Source of the DNA: Trebouxia sp. TZW2008
Taxonomy: Eukaryota > Chlorophyta > Trebouxiophyceae > Trebouxiales > Trebouxiaceae
Length of the DNA: 64,000 nt
Assembly: GCA_002118135.1 (NCBI GenBank)
Contig: BDIU01000199.1
Coordinates: forward strand, 169,509-233,508
Reading direction: 5' to 3'
In this document: in pieces, positions 1-12,000 of the stretch
Layout of the letters: each line of letters starts with the position of its first letter
Numbering within the stretch: the first letter of the stretch is position 1
The notes under the pieces: model-generated
The model's input: only the letters and a program-made list of their open reading frames with translations
The model's database searches: none
What the model was told of the DNA's origin: nothing
Program-made: the position numbers and the translations under genes

Positions 1-1350
1 AGCGCTCTTTTTCAGCCTGCTGTTGGGCGTCCTGTGCCTTGTCAGCCACTGCTTGACTGGCAGCAGCCTTTGCATCTGCAGCACAAGAGACATTTGATGC
101 AAATGATGCTTGCTGACAGTTCACCGTAGAAAGAAGGTAGTGCACAGGACAGCAGGTAGTGGTTTGTGCTGCATTTGCGCCGTATCGTTGAATTCACTGC
201 AGATTGGTAGTCGATGTGCAAGATAGAAAGGCAAGAGAAGCAGGTCAAGTGACTGTGTACAGCACTCGCCCAATGCCATGGTAATTGCTGCCAGTATGCC
301 TGGTAACAGCGTGAGTGCTGTCAAGTTCCACTACAACATTTTGACATGCGACCGTCGGCACATAATGCAGAAGCTTCAGAAGAAAGATGTTTGCATGAGC
401 TGACCTGCAACTTTCTGGGAACTATCAGCAGCATCTAAGGCAGACTTGAGCTGCAGGTCCAATCCCTCCTGTATCCGCTGCAAGTCGTTGATCTGTGCTG
501 TGGAGTCCCTGTATGAACATAGGACTGCAGATGTATGGCAAAGTGGCATTTGACCTTTCTTGGATTCTGAAAGAGATCGAGCAGGCAGATGCACAGTTTG
601 GATTTGTCACCAGGTCTGTACCTTAGCAATCCCTTGTAACTAGCTTCAGCTTTGCCAGCCCTATCAATGGCTGCCATGCCCCAAGCGTCCATTCTCACTA
701 AGCGCTCATCCTTTGCCTCAACCGCATCCATCAGCAACTGAGCAGCTTCCTGCAAAGTGTGTGCAGGCTGATGATAAGCACACGAGGCTGATGCCTGGGG
801 ACACTTCTAACCGCTTGGACAGAAAGCATGTCAACAACAGCAGCAGGAAACCTGTTACTTACCGCTTCCATGTCCACCAGAGTGTCATATTTCTGGCTCA
901 ACTGTTGTCTCTCTCGCCTTTCCTGAAGGAAAAGCTTCCCGAACCTAGCAAGCTGCATTGCAGATCACAGGACTCACATACAGGCGCCGCAAACTCGGTG
1001 CATATTGACCTAGCAGGGGCCAAGAGACACTTGCCTCAGACCGTAGAGCGTTATGATCATACTGTTTGGCTTCCTGTAAGTATTGGGGGGTGACCTCGGT
1101 CGCGATCCCATAGTACATGACAGGAGCGTGGCTGATCGAAGGCATCGCTGTACAGTCCTCAAGGAAACTGCGGCACTGCCATAGTGACGGTCTGAGCTTT
1201 TGCAAGAGCAACTGTGGCGATGTAAGCCTGTAAGTGGCCAAAGTAGTCATCGCTCCGAAGCCAAGGAGGCCAACAGTTCAACCTGACGAGAGCACGTCGC
1301 GCTTCACACAAGCGCTCGGTCAACGATTGACAGTGCACTGACTCCGTCTG
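1..1350 (-). CDS. Coiled-coil protein, partial (3' end beyond window)
   Basis: Six exons read on the minus strand with matching phases: 1283-1350, 1035-1227, 863-952, 622-749, 405-508 and 1-75, the last running off the window. The peptide is rich in Glu, Gln, Arg, Lys and Ala with heptad-like spacing, for example LQERRERQQLSQKYDTLVD, DAVEAKDERLVRMDAW and KAAASQAVADKAQDAQQQ. It is therefore probably a long coiled coil with a structural or tethering role. No catalytic motif is visible and the family is not recognised. The reading frame stays open upstream of 1350 to about 1450 without an ATG, so the start codon is unresolved and may lie in a further exon overlapping the 5' region of the divergent mTERF gene. 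The intron after the 1035-1227 exon uses a GC donor (GAG|GCAAGT). The exon series is convincing because each junction keeps the frame; the function is unknown. Confidence 0.7.
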
Positions 1351-1473
1351 CTGCAGACAGACAGCATTGTCTCGAGTCTTGCGCCAACGCCGAAGATCAA
1401 GTAGCTTGTTGAGGGTTTCTTTGAGAGACCACTCACCGCACGGTTCACTTAATTTCGCTTAGAACGCCGGGCG

Positions 1474-2389
1474 ATGCAGGCTTCAGCTGTTCTACAGCAT
1501 CCGTTGCCAATCAGAGGGGATTTATTTGCAAGATCTGGCTGTAGGACTGCATGTTTGCCCGCACGACCTCGACGCTGTCATGCCGCACGCTTCACTTGCA
1601 ACGCGACGGAAACTAGCGCACCAGGTGCGCAGTTTGCCAGATGTGATGTTAGGCGGATTGTCACAAGCTTGCTTGGCCGGCGTAACGGTGACGGTGTATT
1701 GCAGAGATACAAGAAGCAAGTCTTGGCGATCTGTCAGGTGATGACAAGGAACAATGGCAAGACGGCATCCAGCAGCTGAAGGATTTGGGCATGGACGATG
1801 TGCTTGCAGAAAAGAGCTTGAAGCGAGGTTTTGGCTGGTCCAGTCAAGCGTACTGGTGGAAGCAAAAGGTCAAAGAGGTTCCAAAAGCTGGCGAGGTAAT
1901 TTAAAGTGTTGCATGCAACTCAACAAGCATGTTAAAAATGTGAGCACTATGTGTTATTCCCCAAGCTCGCTCCCTCAAACTGTAGCTGTATAGAAAAAAG
2001 CGAGTCTTCTGGAAGCTTGTGATGATTTTGTCTGCGCTTCTTAGATTTAGAGGCCTCACGTTTTGTTTAGTTGTCAAGACCTGGCTCCATGCATGCCTGT
2101 TCACTACCTGCACTGCTGTTTGTAGATAAAGGAGAAGCTTGACTACCTACGTAGTCTGGGTCTGAATGACGATCAGCTGCAAGAGGCAGTCAAGCACTTT
2201 CCAGAAACTGTTGGGCTTGATCTCGAATCTCAAATGAAGCCAAATGTTGAGAAGATGAGCAAAGAGTTCTTTGTCAAGGGCAAGATGTTACCTAAGACTC
2301 TGGCCAGAAAGCCACAAGCTCTGGGATACCAGGTCGACTGTGAAGGAGACTGCAAGGGCGACTGCACACGTTGCTGGTCACACTTTTAA
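1474..2389 (+). CDS. mTERF-like protein, probably chloroplast-targeted
   Basis: Proposed exons are 1474-1624, 1705-1895 and a last exon ending with TAA at 2387-2389. The N-terminus is rich in Ala, Arg, Cys and Ser with few acids, as in algal plastid transit peptides. The middle contains GDLSGDDKEQWQDGIQQLKD. The last exon has an mTERF-type helical repeat (LDYLRSL..GLNDDQLQEAVKHFP) and a Cys-rich tail, DCEGDCKGDCTRCWSHF. mTERF proteins bind organellar nucleic acid and act in plastid or mitochondrial RNA metabolism. At about 200 residues this is a short member. Oddity: translating from the natural acceptor at 2127, the frame breaks at 2160/2161, where one base seems to be missing (CTGG-TCTGAAT). 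An alternative acceptor at 2155 restores an open frame (exon 2156-2389) but drops the conserved LDYLRS helix. A frameshift, a sequencing error or alternative splicing are all possible. The family call is fairly firm and the exon 3 start is not. Confidence 0.65.
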
Positions 2390-3550
2390 ACGCATCTGAA
2401 GAGCTGCTCTCTGGGAACGTGCAGATTTGCATTTGCAATCCTTTCCTGATGGTCACATTCCCAATGCACAGATGACGGTGTGATTGCTGTCTTAGCTCTT
2501 CTCTGCTTCTCAAAACTGATCCACCAATATCTGCATTGCGCGAGTGACATCTCTAAACACTGACACTGTTTTAGTCATCATTGAGGCTTGAGCACTGTTC
2601 TATCAAGCCTTGTGCTGCTTTCAACTTTCAAAATCTGTTGTACATTGAAGCACAGTTGCCTGGCTTTGCTTGTTACAGTGGGCATTTGGCACTTGTTGTT
2701 TCAGCACTTTTTGACCCTTTAGGTAACCAGAAACAGTGAGGGTGATTGATGATTTTGTTCAAGATGTCCAGTCAGCAACTCAATTTCACATGTTTGTGCT
2801 GAGCCCGGCGGCACTGTGCAGCACATTGCGCAGCCATGTTTCATGCTTCAATCTCAGTGATGCAATCTATTTGATATCGATGGTTGGATATTGGTCGGTC
2901 TTGATTTGTTGAGATTGTGTTACCATGACATTTCATAATTGTCACTGGTGTGCAGTAGTGTGTCCAGCCACTGGTACAGCTTGTGTCCTTGTTGAACTGG
3001 CTTCCACAGTCCACATGGTCATGATTTATGGACTATAAGAAACAACATCCAGACACCTTCGCAGAACCCTTTCGGGCAGGCCACTGTTACACGCATCTTG
3101 TGATAGAGCAAGCAAGAAGGCAAAGCCTACGCCTTTCGGCACCAGATCCTCGTGCTGCAGCAGATGCTGTGGCAAACCTTAAGACTGAGTTACACATGCC
3201 ATGCTAGGCACGCATCTGCAAGCTCCTACGATGCTCCAGTTCAGAAAATGGTGTTATACTAAAGAAGAACATAGCGTATATTCAATATACACAATATCAA
3301 GACTCAGCAGGCATCACAGTGTTGCCTCCTGCAGGACTTCAGTGTTGTCTGAGCTGGTGCATATTAGTGTGAGTCAGCATGTCCTTGTGAGTCTGAGCTA
3401 ATGCAAGCAAGTTGGACACATGTGTACGACCTGCTGTCATCTCTTCTTCAGATCTGCTGACAGAAATGGTGACTGCGATTACTGAGTGTGTGCAAGGTAA
3501 ATTCATGAGTATCCAGAGTCAAAAGTCAATTGTTAGTCTGCTTGAAACTG
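2390..3550. other. Intergenic, no gene recognised
   Basis: The stretch starts with the presumed 3' untranslated region of the mTERF gene. It has short open frames on both strands, but none shows coding-like composition, splice-consistent continuation or a recognisable motif. No repeat or RNA gene was seen. Confidence 0.5.
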
Positions 3551-3740
3551 ATGACATGAGCGTTGTGCCGCTTCGGCCATTCGGCGTCAGATGTCAAGCA
3601 AAGATCTATCGCCAAGAACACAGTTGCAAGGGGCGGCCTTTACGCGTGCAAAGCAGCCACGCAGAGCTTTCGCTCCGCTGCTGGACGCAACTGGAATGCT
3701 GTATTCACTGTCAAACAGGCTGTGACGATCGCTGTACGTG
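3551..3740 (+). other. Possible 5' exon of the zinc-ribbon gene, frame unresolved
   Basis: This block is G+C richer than its surroundings and open in more than one frame. An ATG at 3591 gives a basic, Ser/Arg/Ala-rich peptide of about 45 residues that could be an organelle presequence. An ATG at 3556 gives a Cys/Arg-rich peptide running to a good donor (T|GTACGT near 3736). The downstream zinc-ribbon frame has no ATG of its own, so a first exon here is plausible. I could not show a phase-matched junction, so this is a placeholder. Confidence 0.25.
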
Positions 3741-4207
3741 ACAAGCTAGACTTGGTCTGCTGGTATGGGCAAAGCACTAGTGACTTGAATAATGTGCGGA
3801 CGCGGCGCTCAATTTTCACATCGATACTGTGACACTCCTGTATAGTAGTCTATACTGTGATCTGTGTGAAACTTAGTACCGCTTGATCAGCGATCGCCCT
3901 GTGTTCCACTCTGCTCAAGCCTGCACTAGCTTTTGTCCCTGCTCTGCTTTGATCTGGTGCCTGTTGAGCAAGAAAACTGACCATTTACTGCCGCAGGTCA
4001 TTCCGTTTGAATGGACATTCCACATGCACTTCATGGCCTCTTCTGCACTGCGTGGCGCCGTCAAGTGAACACAGCTCTCAAGACCTGTAGTGTATTGCCA
4101 GGTGCAGAGTTGCCTTTGCTGCCCTTGCCTGTTCTTGATGCAACGTTCGCATGCGCACTGTTGCCGACACATAGCAATGTAGAGCTTGCAATGAAGTGCA
4201 CGGCTAA

Positions 4208-5263
4208 GCAGAACTGTACTGCTGCAACATTCTGTTTGATGCAACAGGGCACTGGCAAAGCTTCTCAACATCAGCCGTGCCAGATTGTACACTAGCAAAC
4301 AAAGCCCTTGAGCCACAGCCGGCAAGCTCAACACAGCAACCGCAGAAAGGATCTGCAGAGCCAGATATCAGTCGACTTCGGCCTGATCTGTGCAATCAGT
4401 GGGATTTTGCTGCAAATGCCTATATTGGCAACAAGGTGATCCACCCTAACAGCAACAGGAGGGTGCAGTGGACATGCGACCAATGCCCCATGGGTGCACG
4501 TCATATCTGGCAATCAATGATCTTCAGCAGGACCCAAGGCAGTGGATGTCCGTTTTGCGCAGGACAGGCAGTATGTCAGCACAATTCCCTTGCCACACAA
4601 TCACCTGGCGTCGCCTCAGAATGGGACTCAGATGTAAACAGCTTGACCCCAAGTGACTTTACCAATTGCAGCAATGCTGCGGTTGGTTGGAAGTGTTCTA
4701 CCTGTAAGCGTGTTTGGCGGGCAGCCATCAACTCTCGTACTGCTGGCCATGGATGTCCTCGTTGCGGGCATCTGAAGCAGGCAGCTAGCAACAAGCAGCC
4801 AACTTTAGCTGCTTCTGGACTGACAGGAATGAGGTCCTGGGATGCCGAGCGGAATGCTCAGGACAATCTTGATGCTACACGTTTGACTTTAGGCAGCGCC
4901 AGAAAAGTGCACTGGGTGTGCCATGAGTGCCCTTTGGGAATCAAGCATAGATGGTGTGTAGCTCCGAGTGCACGGCGTTTGGGCCGCAAAGATGAAAGCG
5001 GTTGCCCATTTTGCACAGGTCAAAAGGCTTGCAAGTGCAACTCTCTTCAGACCTTGTATCCTGATCTTGCAGCCAAGTGGGACCATCAGAAAAACAGCAC
5101 CACACCTCATGATCATACACCATTTTCCCGCAAAGAAGTCTGGTGGAGGAATCATGAGCGAGGTAGCTGGCGTCAATCTCTTGAGCGTCGCGCTAAAGCG
5201 CTGTGGGTGCGCAGGCGAGCAGAGTCCATCAATTCTGTGGTTCAGCCTAGGAAGCCAGATTAG
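4208..5263 (+). CDS. Protein with tandem treble-clef zinc-ribbon repeats (PF14311/DUF4379 type)
   Basis: The frame is open from 4208 and stops with TAG at 5261-5263, but has no ATG before 4489, so at least one upstream exon is missing from the model. Four repeats follow a pattern of RPDLxxxWD, then W-x-C-x2-C, then W, then GCPxC. Repeat 1 has WTCDQCPMGARHIW and GCPFCAG, repeat 2 has WKCSTCKRVW and GCPRCG, repeat 3 has WVCHECPLGIKHRW and GCPFCTG. Repeat 4 keeps the leading LYPDLAAKWD but its zinc part reads VWWRNHERGSWRQSL, having lost the cysteines. This matches the probable zinc-ribbon family known from algae, bacteria and large DNA viruses. Its role is not established; the fold is of the treble-clef type that includes nucleic-acid-binding and nuclease domains. 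No separate catalytic domain is visible. The domain call is good, the function unknown. Confidence 0.75.
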   Translation, partial: AELYCCNILFDATGHWQSFSTSAVPDCTLANKALEPQPASSTQQPQKGSAEPDISRLRPDLCNQWDFAANAYIGNKVIHPNSNRRVQWTCDQCPMGARHIWQSMIFSRTQGSGCPFCAGQAVCQHNSLATQSPGVASEWDSDVNSLTPSDFTNCSNAAVGWKCSTCKRVWRAAINSRTAGHGCPRCGHLKQAASNKQPTLAASGLTGMRSWDAERNAQDNLDATRLTLGSARKVHWVCHECPLGIKHRWCVAPSARRLGRKDESGCPFCTGQKACKCNSLQTLYPDLAAKWDHQKNSTTPHDHTPFSRKEVWWRNHERGSWRQSLERRAKALWVRRRAESINSVVQPRKPD

Positions 5264-6090
5264 TTGAGCCCACTTACATTTAGAATCAGGCACAACTATG
5301 TGGTGACATTCTGTGTGGTTTGGTAAACATTTAAACAAGTTCAATCATCTGCACTGAGTGGCGTTGAAATGACTTTCTCCAGTACATCTCCTTCAATAGG
5401 CATTTTACCGTCCCTCGGCTTAGCAATTTGAAAGCCTGCTTTTTGTCTTGCACAACATCACTTGTAATGCCGTCAAAATCCAGCCAGAAAAATCGTTTGT
5501 TGTGTTACATAATGCATTTGTTTCCCGACACCAAACATGGACGTGTTGTCAGTCATTTTGAAAGGTGTCACATGCATTTGAGTGATGAAGCTTTCACAGA
5601 TGGGTGCGCATGCTCTGTCCTGTGTGGGTGCAACAGGCACAGTATGGGTAGCACTGTATGCGCTGAAAAGTAGACAACACGCTCTGAGCAGCATGTTGGA
5701 AGGCCTTTCAACGCTGCCTTCCTGCAGCACCACTTGCATTGCCAAGCTTCACTTGCAGCATGCTCACAAGGCTTCTTTGGATTGTCAACAAGGCAAACGC
5801 CTGTTGTGAGATTGTTGGTGTGTAAGGCAAGCTTAGTCTCAAGGTCAGCTGTAAAGAGAAGCCTGCTTATCTATATGCAAATGCAGTAAAAGTCGTCTAC
5901 ATCTCTGCTTCACAAGTGGTGCCTGCTGCACTTAGAGCGTACGTACGCAGTATGTATACATACTGTGCTTTGTAAATTTGCTGCTGACCAGAAATACTCT
6001 GAGCTGCTTTTAAGGCAGAAGGCGAGTGGGAAACGAAACAACATCCAGCTACAGGCTAGTATACAAAGTGGGCTACAAGATAGCAGCACA
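5264..6090. other. Convergent intergenic region
   Basis: The region lies between the 3' ends of the zinc-ribbon gene (+) and the USP gene (-) and presumably holds both 3' untranslated regions. No convincing coding sequence, repeat or RNA gene is seen. Confidence 0.5.
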
Positions 6091-9000
6091 TCAAGCTGTG
6101 CGCATATACAACAGAATATAGGCCTCTCTGGACAAGACATCAGCTTCTGTGACTGGTTTCACCTGTGTGTCGCTGATATAATACCACATACGTTGTTTTT
6201 CCACGCCATTGCTGCCTGCAACATTCATAATCTTCTCCTCAGCATTGCTGCTGTCAGGCAACGCAGCGTGCTCAGACTCTGTCTGATTCTGACTGCTTTC
6301 AAGCGCTTCTGGGCTCTCATTAGAACTAGCACTATGAGTGTTTGCTGTAGCATTCTGTCCTGCGGTGTCTGTGCTAGAAGGCAGGTTTGTATGCACACCA
6401 TTGGTCTGCTGCGCTGTCTTCACTGCAGCATTTAGTGTTTGGGAATCTTCTGTTGCGCTGCTGTCACTGTTCTCCCAGTCATCAGGTACGGTGTGCTGGG
6501 AAGCCTCGACACCATTGTGGGCTTGAGTGCTAGCATCAGCGTCTGAGCTGGCAGGCTTGCTGGTGTCTTGAGTAGCACCAGCATGATCAGCATGACTACC
6601 GTCAGTAGCAGCAGATGAAGCTGCAGATCCTGACTTGCTGCTCTCTGACTGTTTCTGTGTGCTGTCGCCTCCGCTCTCTTGTGCAGACGCACCTTTGCTG
6701 ACATGCGTGGCGTCTGGACGTTGTGCAGCCGGCCCATTGGCCTTAACATCTTTGCCCTTGACAGACTCAGCACCTGGAAACGACGCTCTCTGTGCTTTGC
6801 CCTTTCTGGTGCTTTTGCCTGCCAATGCTGACTCTGCACTAGCGGCAGAACTGGTAGCAACAGTGGTAGAACTGACGGCAGCTGAAGGGTTGAGGATGCC
6901 GTGCTTGTGCAGCAGGGATTGCAGGTGAGGGGACTCTGAAACGGTCAAGCCACGCTGAACATAGGCAACGTAGTGACCGCTGCGCATTGTGCCAATGTGC
7001 TCAACCAAGCCTAGCAGGGTATACCTAGCAGTGCTTGTCTGTTGGCCCTGCAGCAGAACGACGGCATCAGCTGCAACTCTTGCACCAGCCACGCATGCTA
7101 TACAGGTTCAGCAAACCCAGCTAGCTACATACTGGAGCAGTCAACTGTCTCCAGCCATCTGGTCCAAGAAACAACAGGGGTAGTACGGTACTGAAGGTTT
7201 GCTAAGCAAAGAAGCAGGGTGTAACCAGTTGAACCATGCTGTGGGACCAAGAGCATAACAAAGAGGCTCAGGTGGCCTGGGCATGTCTGCAGAATGAGCA
7301 GGAGCGTGCCCAAAGTTATGTTGTTTGGTGAAGTCAAAGGTCCAACTTCTGAAGGTTTGCCGTGCAAATATTTGGAATGACATGGTTTTCAGACGCTAAA
7401 CATCACTTATCCTTACCATGGCGCCACGAGCAAGCTGGCCTGGCAAGACAAAATTCGTGCCTCACATTATGTGGCACATTGTATTGGAAAGTACAATAGG
7501 AGAGTCCAATATTTGTCAAAGAGGGTAATCTCACCTTGGGGTCACAGAAGGGTGTGAGATCTAGGTTCAGTGGAAATGAGACAGCTCCATCAATCTTGCT
7601 GAGGCGGCCGCGCAGGTCCTGCTGGAAACGCTTCACATGCACCGTCAGCAGTGGCGGGCACCTGCACATGGTGACAGTAATCATTGACAACTGTTAGCAT
7701 ATATTGCTAGATGTGTGTGGCACAAGTCCTGTCTCGCCAGGCGAGGCCGCCTGCTCAGGGCAATAGGTTGTTGTACAAGCTCTACTCATGAATCATATAT
7801 GCCACGCAAGTGCTGCTGGACACATTTCATATGCACCACCAGCAGTGGCGGGTACCTACGTAGGCCATTGGCTCTATCAAAAGGCCATCTGTCAAAAGGC
7901 CATTGGCTCTGTCAAAAGGCGAAAGGCATGCAACACCCTTTGTAGCATACTTTTGAGAGGAAATGTCACAAGCAAAGGGCATGCAAAACTTACTTGTGAA
8001 TGGAGTAGCCTTTAACAGCTGAGCGCTGGACGTTCACCAAACCCCCTTTCTTAGCAGATCGCTTCTGTTTGCACTGAACAGCTGACTTCTCACCGTGCGT
8101 GGATGCTGTGCTTCCATTCAACGGTGTTTCTTCAGCTTTGAGGCCATTGAGACTGTCTGTACCTTGTATGTCTGAGGCCAGGCCGTTTGTTCCATGTCCA
8201 TTCATAGCCTCCGCATGAAGTTGATCAAAACCATTTTCTGAGGCTGTGTGACTGCTATCTGATTGTCTTTGATCAGGCGCAGAGTCAGTGCTGTGTTCAG
8301 AGGTGTGATTCACAGCAGGAGCAGCAGCTTCTGCTGCCACTTCTTCAATGGCTGCCTCAACAGCCTCTGAAATGACGTCCACAGCCGCAGCTGCTGTCTG
8401 ACTTGCAGCTGAATCAGCATCTGCTGTTGCTGATTTGTCATGAAACGTTGTAGAACTGTCACAGATTGTCGCATGGATGCTGTCAGCTTCTGATGCGAAG
8501 TTGCTCTCAGGCTGGTCAACTGCAGCAGTACGCTGAGCATGGCCTGCCGCAGCTGTGGAAGCACTGCTGGTTGGGTCACCCACAGCTGCGGTAGAGCTGT
8601 CACTGCTGTCAGGTCCTTCAGCTTCAGCAGCTGCACCTGCTTTGCCTGCAGCTGTGCTGGCGCTGCTATCCATGCTGCCCTCAGCTGTGGCAGAACCACC
8701 ATCGACAATGCTGCCTGTGTCATAATTTGCCTCATGCATGTTGTCTGCATTTGAAGAAGAAGACTGGGAGCTGAAGTTGTCGTCTAGCGGGAGGCGACCA
8801 CGCATTGAGCTCATGAGAGAGCGCAACTCAGGGTTCTCTAGGGCATCAGCAGCCCAGGAAGAAGGTGAAGAGGCCGAGGAGTCTGAAGATGAAGAAGAGG
8901 ATCTCCTAGGACAACCCAGTGGCTGGAAGTCAACTTGGCCATCTGTTGGGGGTAGGGATGCGTCTGTGGGGGACGGGTACTCCCACCGCCCTGCAACACA

Positions 9001-12000
9001 ACCTCATAGCTTGAGAAGTCTTGCTGAAACAGGTCACACAAAGCTGATTTGTGAGGCCAAGCATAGACTTGCTTTTGCTTGCATGCATCCATGCACACAG
9101 AAAAGCGTATTTGATATGCAAATGAGCTACACCACATGCGGTGACCTCCAATTTCTGGAGTGCAGACCAGACACAGCATAGTTGGTCACGACTCTAACAG
9201 CAACAGCAATGATCATTTAGAGTGCTGTGCCTTAGTTTCTGGTTACAATGACTGCATTGGGTACCAACAAAGTTGCCCGTACATCAAATTATCAGTGCTT
9301 TGAAGCAGCAGCGTTTGACTGATGATGGTCCTTACAGCAGAGTAATTGTTCCCACCTTTTTGTCCATGTTATCAAAAACCTATTTGGGCGGAATCACTTT
9401 ATAAAGAGAACATACTGTACCTTGTCCTTCATGTTGAGGCAGCTGCCCGACAATCCAAGTCTTGAAATTTTTGCCATCCTGAGTTTGGACCCTCCCTCAC
9501 CGCAGCCATAAATATGATTCTGCTGATGGCAATAATCATGCAGAGCGGAATACCTTGTCCCTCGTCTTGAGGCAGCTGCCCAAATACAATCCAATTGTCA
9601 GTCCCTTGTGCGTTCTTCTTCACCCTGAGTTTGAGCCCCCCCTCACACCAGGCTCGGGTGCCGTCAAGACCCTTCTGACTCATCAGATCAGCCGTGCAAT
9701 CCATTAGTACTTGGGCTTGAGCCAACCGCACTTCTTCCTCATCATCTCCTACCTACTCAAGCAGCAGAATATGCTGTCATGTTGAATTGCCGGGAATAAT
9801 TTGGTTTGGGATGTTTGCAGAACCTGCCTGACGGCCATGAGGTACCTGTCATGACAACATTGGTGCAAGTCAGCATGCAGAACTGTCAAGTCTTGCACAA
9901 GTTGCCATTTGAATTTGCATTGCACAGCCAGAGTATCAGTACCAGGCAGACTAGGTTGCTCAGAGACAGCCGTTGGGTGACTGTACATACTTAGCAAGGC
10001 CTTTGAGCCTCACTAGCACGAGGCTTTTTTGTATGTGCGTGTTTGTGAAATGCTGGAGCATCAGGACTCTGGCAAAACCGCATTGATCCTCTGTCTGTGC
10101 AAAGATGTACCAGAGCAGCGTTGCTCCGCTCTGTTGGATTCAGCCTATGAAGCCTTGCACAAGTTGCTATTTGGCTTTGCAGTGCACAGTCAGCGATTCA
10201 CTATTGGGGCGCCAGGAGACTGGCAAAACAGCACTGACTTTGTGTCTGTGCAGGAATGTACCACAGCAAGCGTTGCTCTCTTTTGTTGGGCTCAACCTAG
10301 GAAGCCTTGCACAAGTTGCTGTTTGGCTTTGCAGTGCACAGTCACAGAGTCACTGTTTGGGCACCAGGAGACTGGCAAAGCAGCGCTGACCCTGTGTCTG
10401 TGCACAAACACACCAAAGCAACATTTGCTTTAGCTTAATGAACAGAGCCTGTCAAGCTGATGAGGAAAGCATTATCAACCAGCTTCAGCAAGTTGTCAGG
10501 TCAAGGAAGGGCCTTGAGCATCAAACACAACTTCATGTCTGTTCAGTGTGATTGACTCTTGTAAGCAGCTGCAAGCATCAACAAACACTTTCCGCTGCAA
10601 GGGGCTTTTTTGGGACTCGCATAGAGCAGTAGACTTTTGTTGTATCGCAGAGGGCTGCTGTGTAACTGCATTCGGAACTTCTCTGCATGCAGTTATGAGG
10701 CCGACAGGAGGCCAGTCACAAAGTGCATTTGCCTGCACCCGAGCTTAATGTTCTTCTTGACAAATCTGAGGTCTGCCTCAGAATTATGTATGGAGAAGCT
10801 CCCAAATACAATCACACAGGGTGCAGGCAGGTGCAGGTCACAACAAAGGAACAAGTGTAAGGAGGACCTCCTCATACTTGGTACCAGATGATGGCGTGCT
10901 TGGTGAAGCAGAGCATTGCGCTGGAGTGTAGGTAAGTGCAGCTCTCAAGCAAGGACTTCCTGATACATGGTGCCACACCAGGATGCGTTTGGTGCAGAGG
11001 AGCATTGACCTTGGGCGCAGGCACGTCTGCAGTTGCCAGGTGGCGCACATTGGAGGCCAGCTTCAGGGTGGCTTCCTCATTGTCTTGCGGCTGAATCTTG
11101 ATGTGCATCCGGCTGGCTCTGCGGGCGTCTGGGGCTGTTGTCAGCAGCAGAAATGCCCCCCTCATCCTCAAAGGCCTGCAGAACACTCATGCTTTACAGG
11201 GATTTCTTATTTCCTGATTTCTTGTAAGCCGCTTGCACAAATGATGATATTTTGCCGACTATTGCTGTGAGCCCGCAGAGGCATGGACACGGCATCGAGG
11301 GTGGCTGATTATGCAAAGGTGGCAGGGGCCTGAGGGAGCAGGGCTCCTAGGGGCCACAACAACAAATACTGGCCAATTGCAAAGCAGGCGGGAGATGCCC
11401 AAAGAGCAAACAAGTGCACGTCAGGTAACATACACGAAGTCTCTCCTGCCATGATGACAACGCAGCAAAGGGATGAAATCAGTAGAGGAGAATCAGGACA
11501 GGATACAGGCGCGGAGGGGTGGGCACCTGCAGAAGGGGGGGTCTCCGTGAGAGGTCCTGAAGACCTGGCCCCGCTGCTCACAGCTGCCAGGGATGAGAGT
11601 TACCACCGGCTCAGCCTCTGCACGTCCCACATAATTTTCATCAGAAATTCTTTCTTGTCGAGTTTGTGTGCTCTGTAATGTCTTCGTTCTATATTTGTTG
11701 TAGTTTGCTAGTTTTTATCACTTTCAATGTACAATTTTTACCAGATCTGCCAAGTTGATGAGGACCAGACATGCGCTGAAGCCATCTTCAGCATGAGAAT
11801 ATTTGAAACAAGCATTTGCCACAAGACGCAAACAGAAGGCACACGCCTTGAGTGGTGTAAAAGACAGAACGCGCGCAGGGAACAGCTTTGCTACTTGTTC
11901 AGTCTACTGACGTGTAACATAATGTGCAAGTCCATCCAAGTGATGTACATACTTTTGTTCACTGACAAAGGTCATTGGCAGGAAATCGTGTGGTTGCTAC

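Noticed and set aside
4889..5344. Long minus-strand open frame opposite the zinc-ribbon gene
   Set aside because: It is the antisense shadow of a plus-strand frame with clear CxxC repeats, and has no motif itself.
8738..9181. Acidic plus-strand frame rich in Glu and Asp
   Set aside because: It is the complement of the Ser-rich disordered part of USP exon 12, which is supported by phase and flanking exons.
10029..10433. Independent plus-strand gene of 134 codons
   Set aside because: The frame arises from the 151-bp tandem repeat; neighbouring frames are equally open and no motif or start context supports it.
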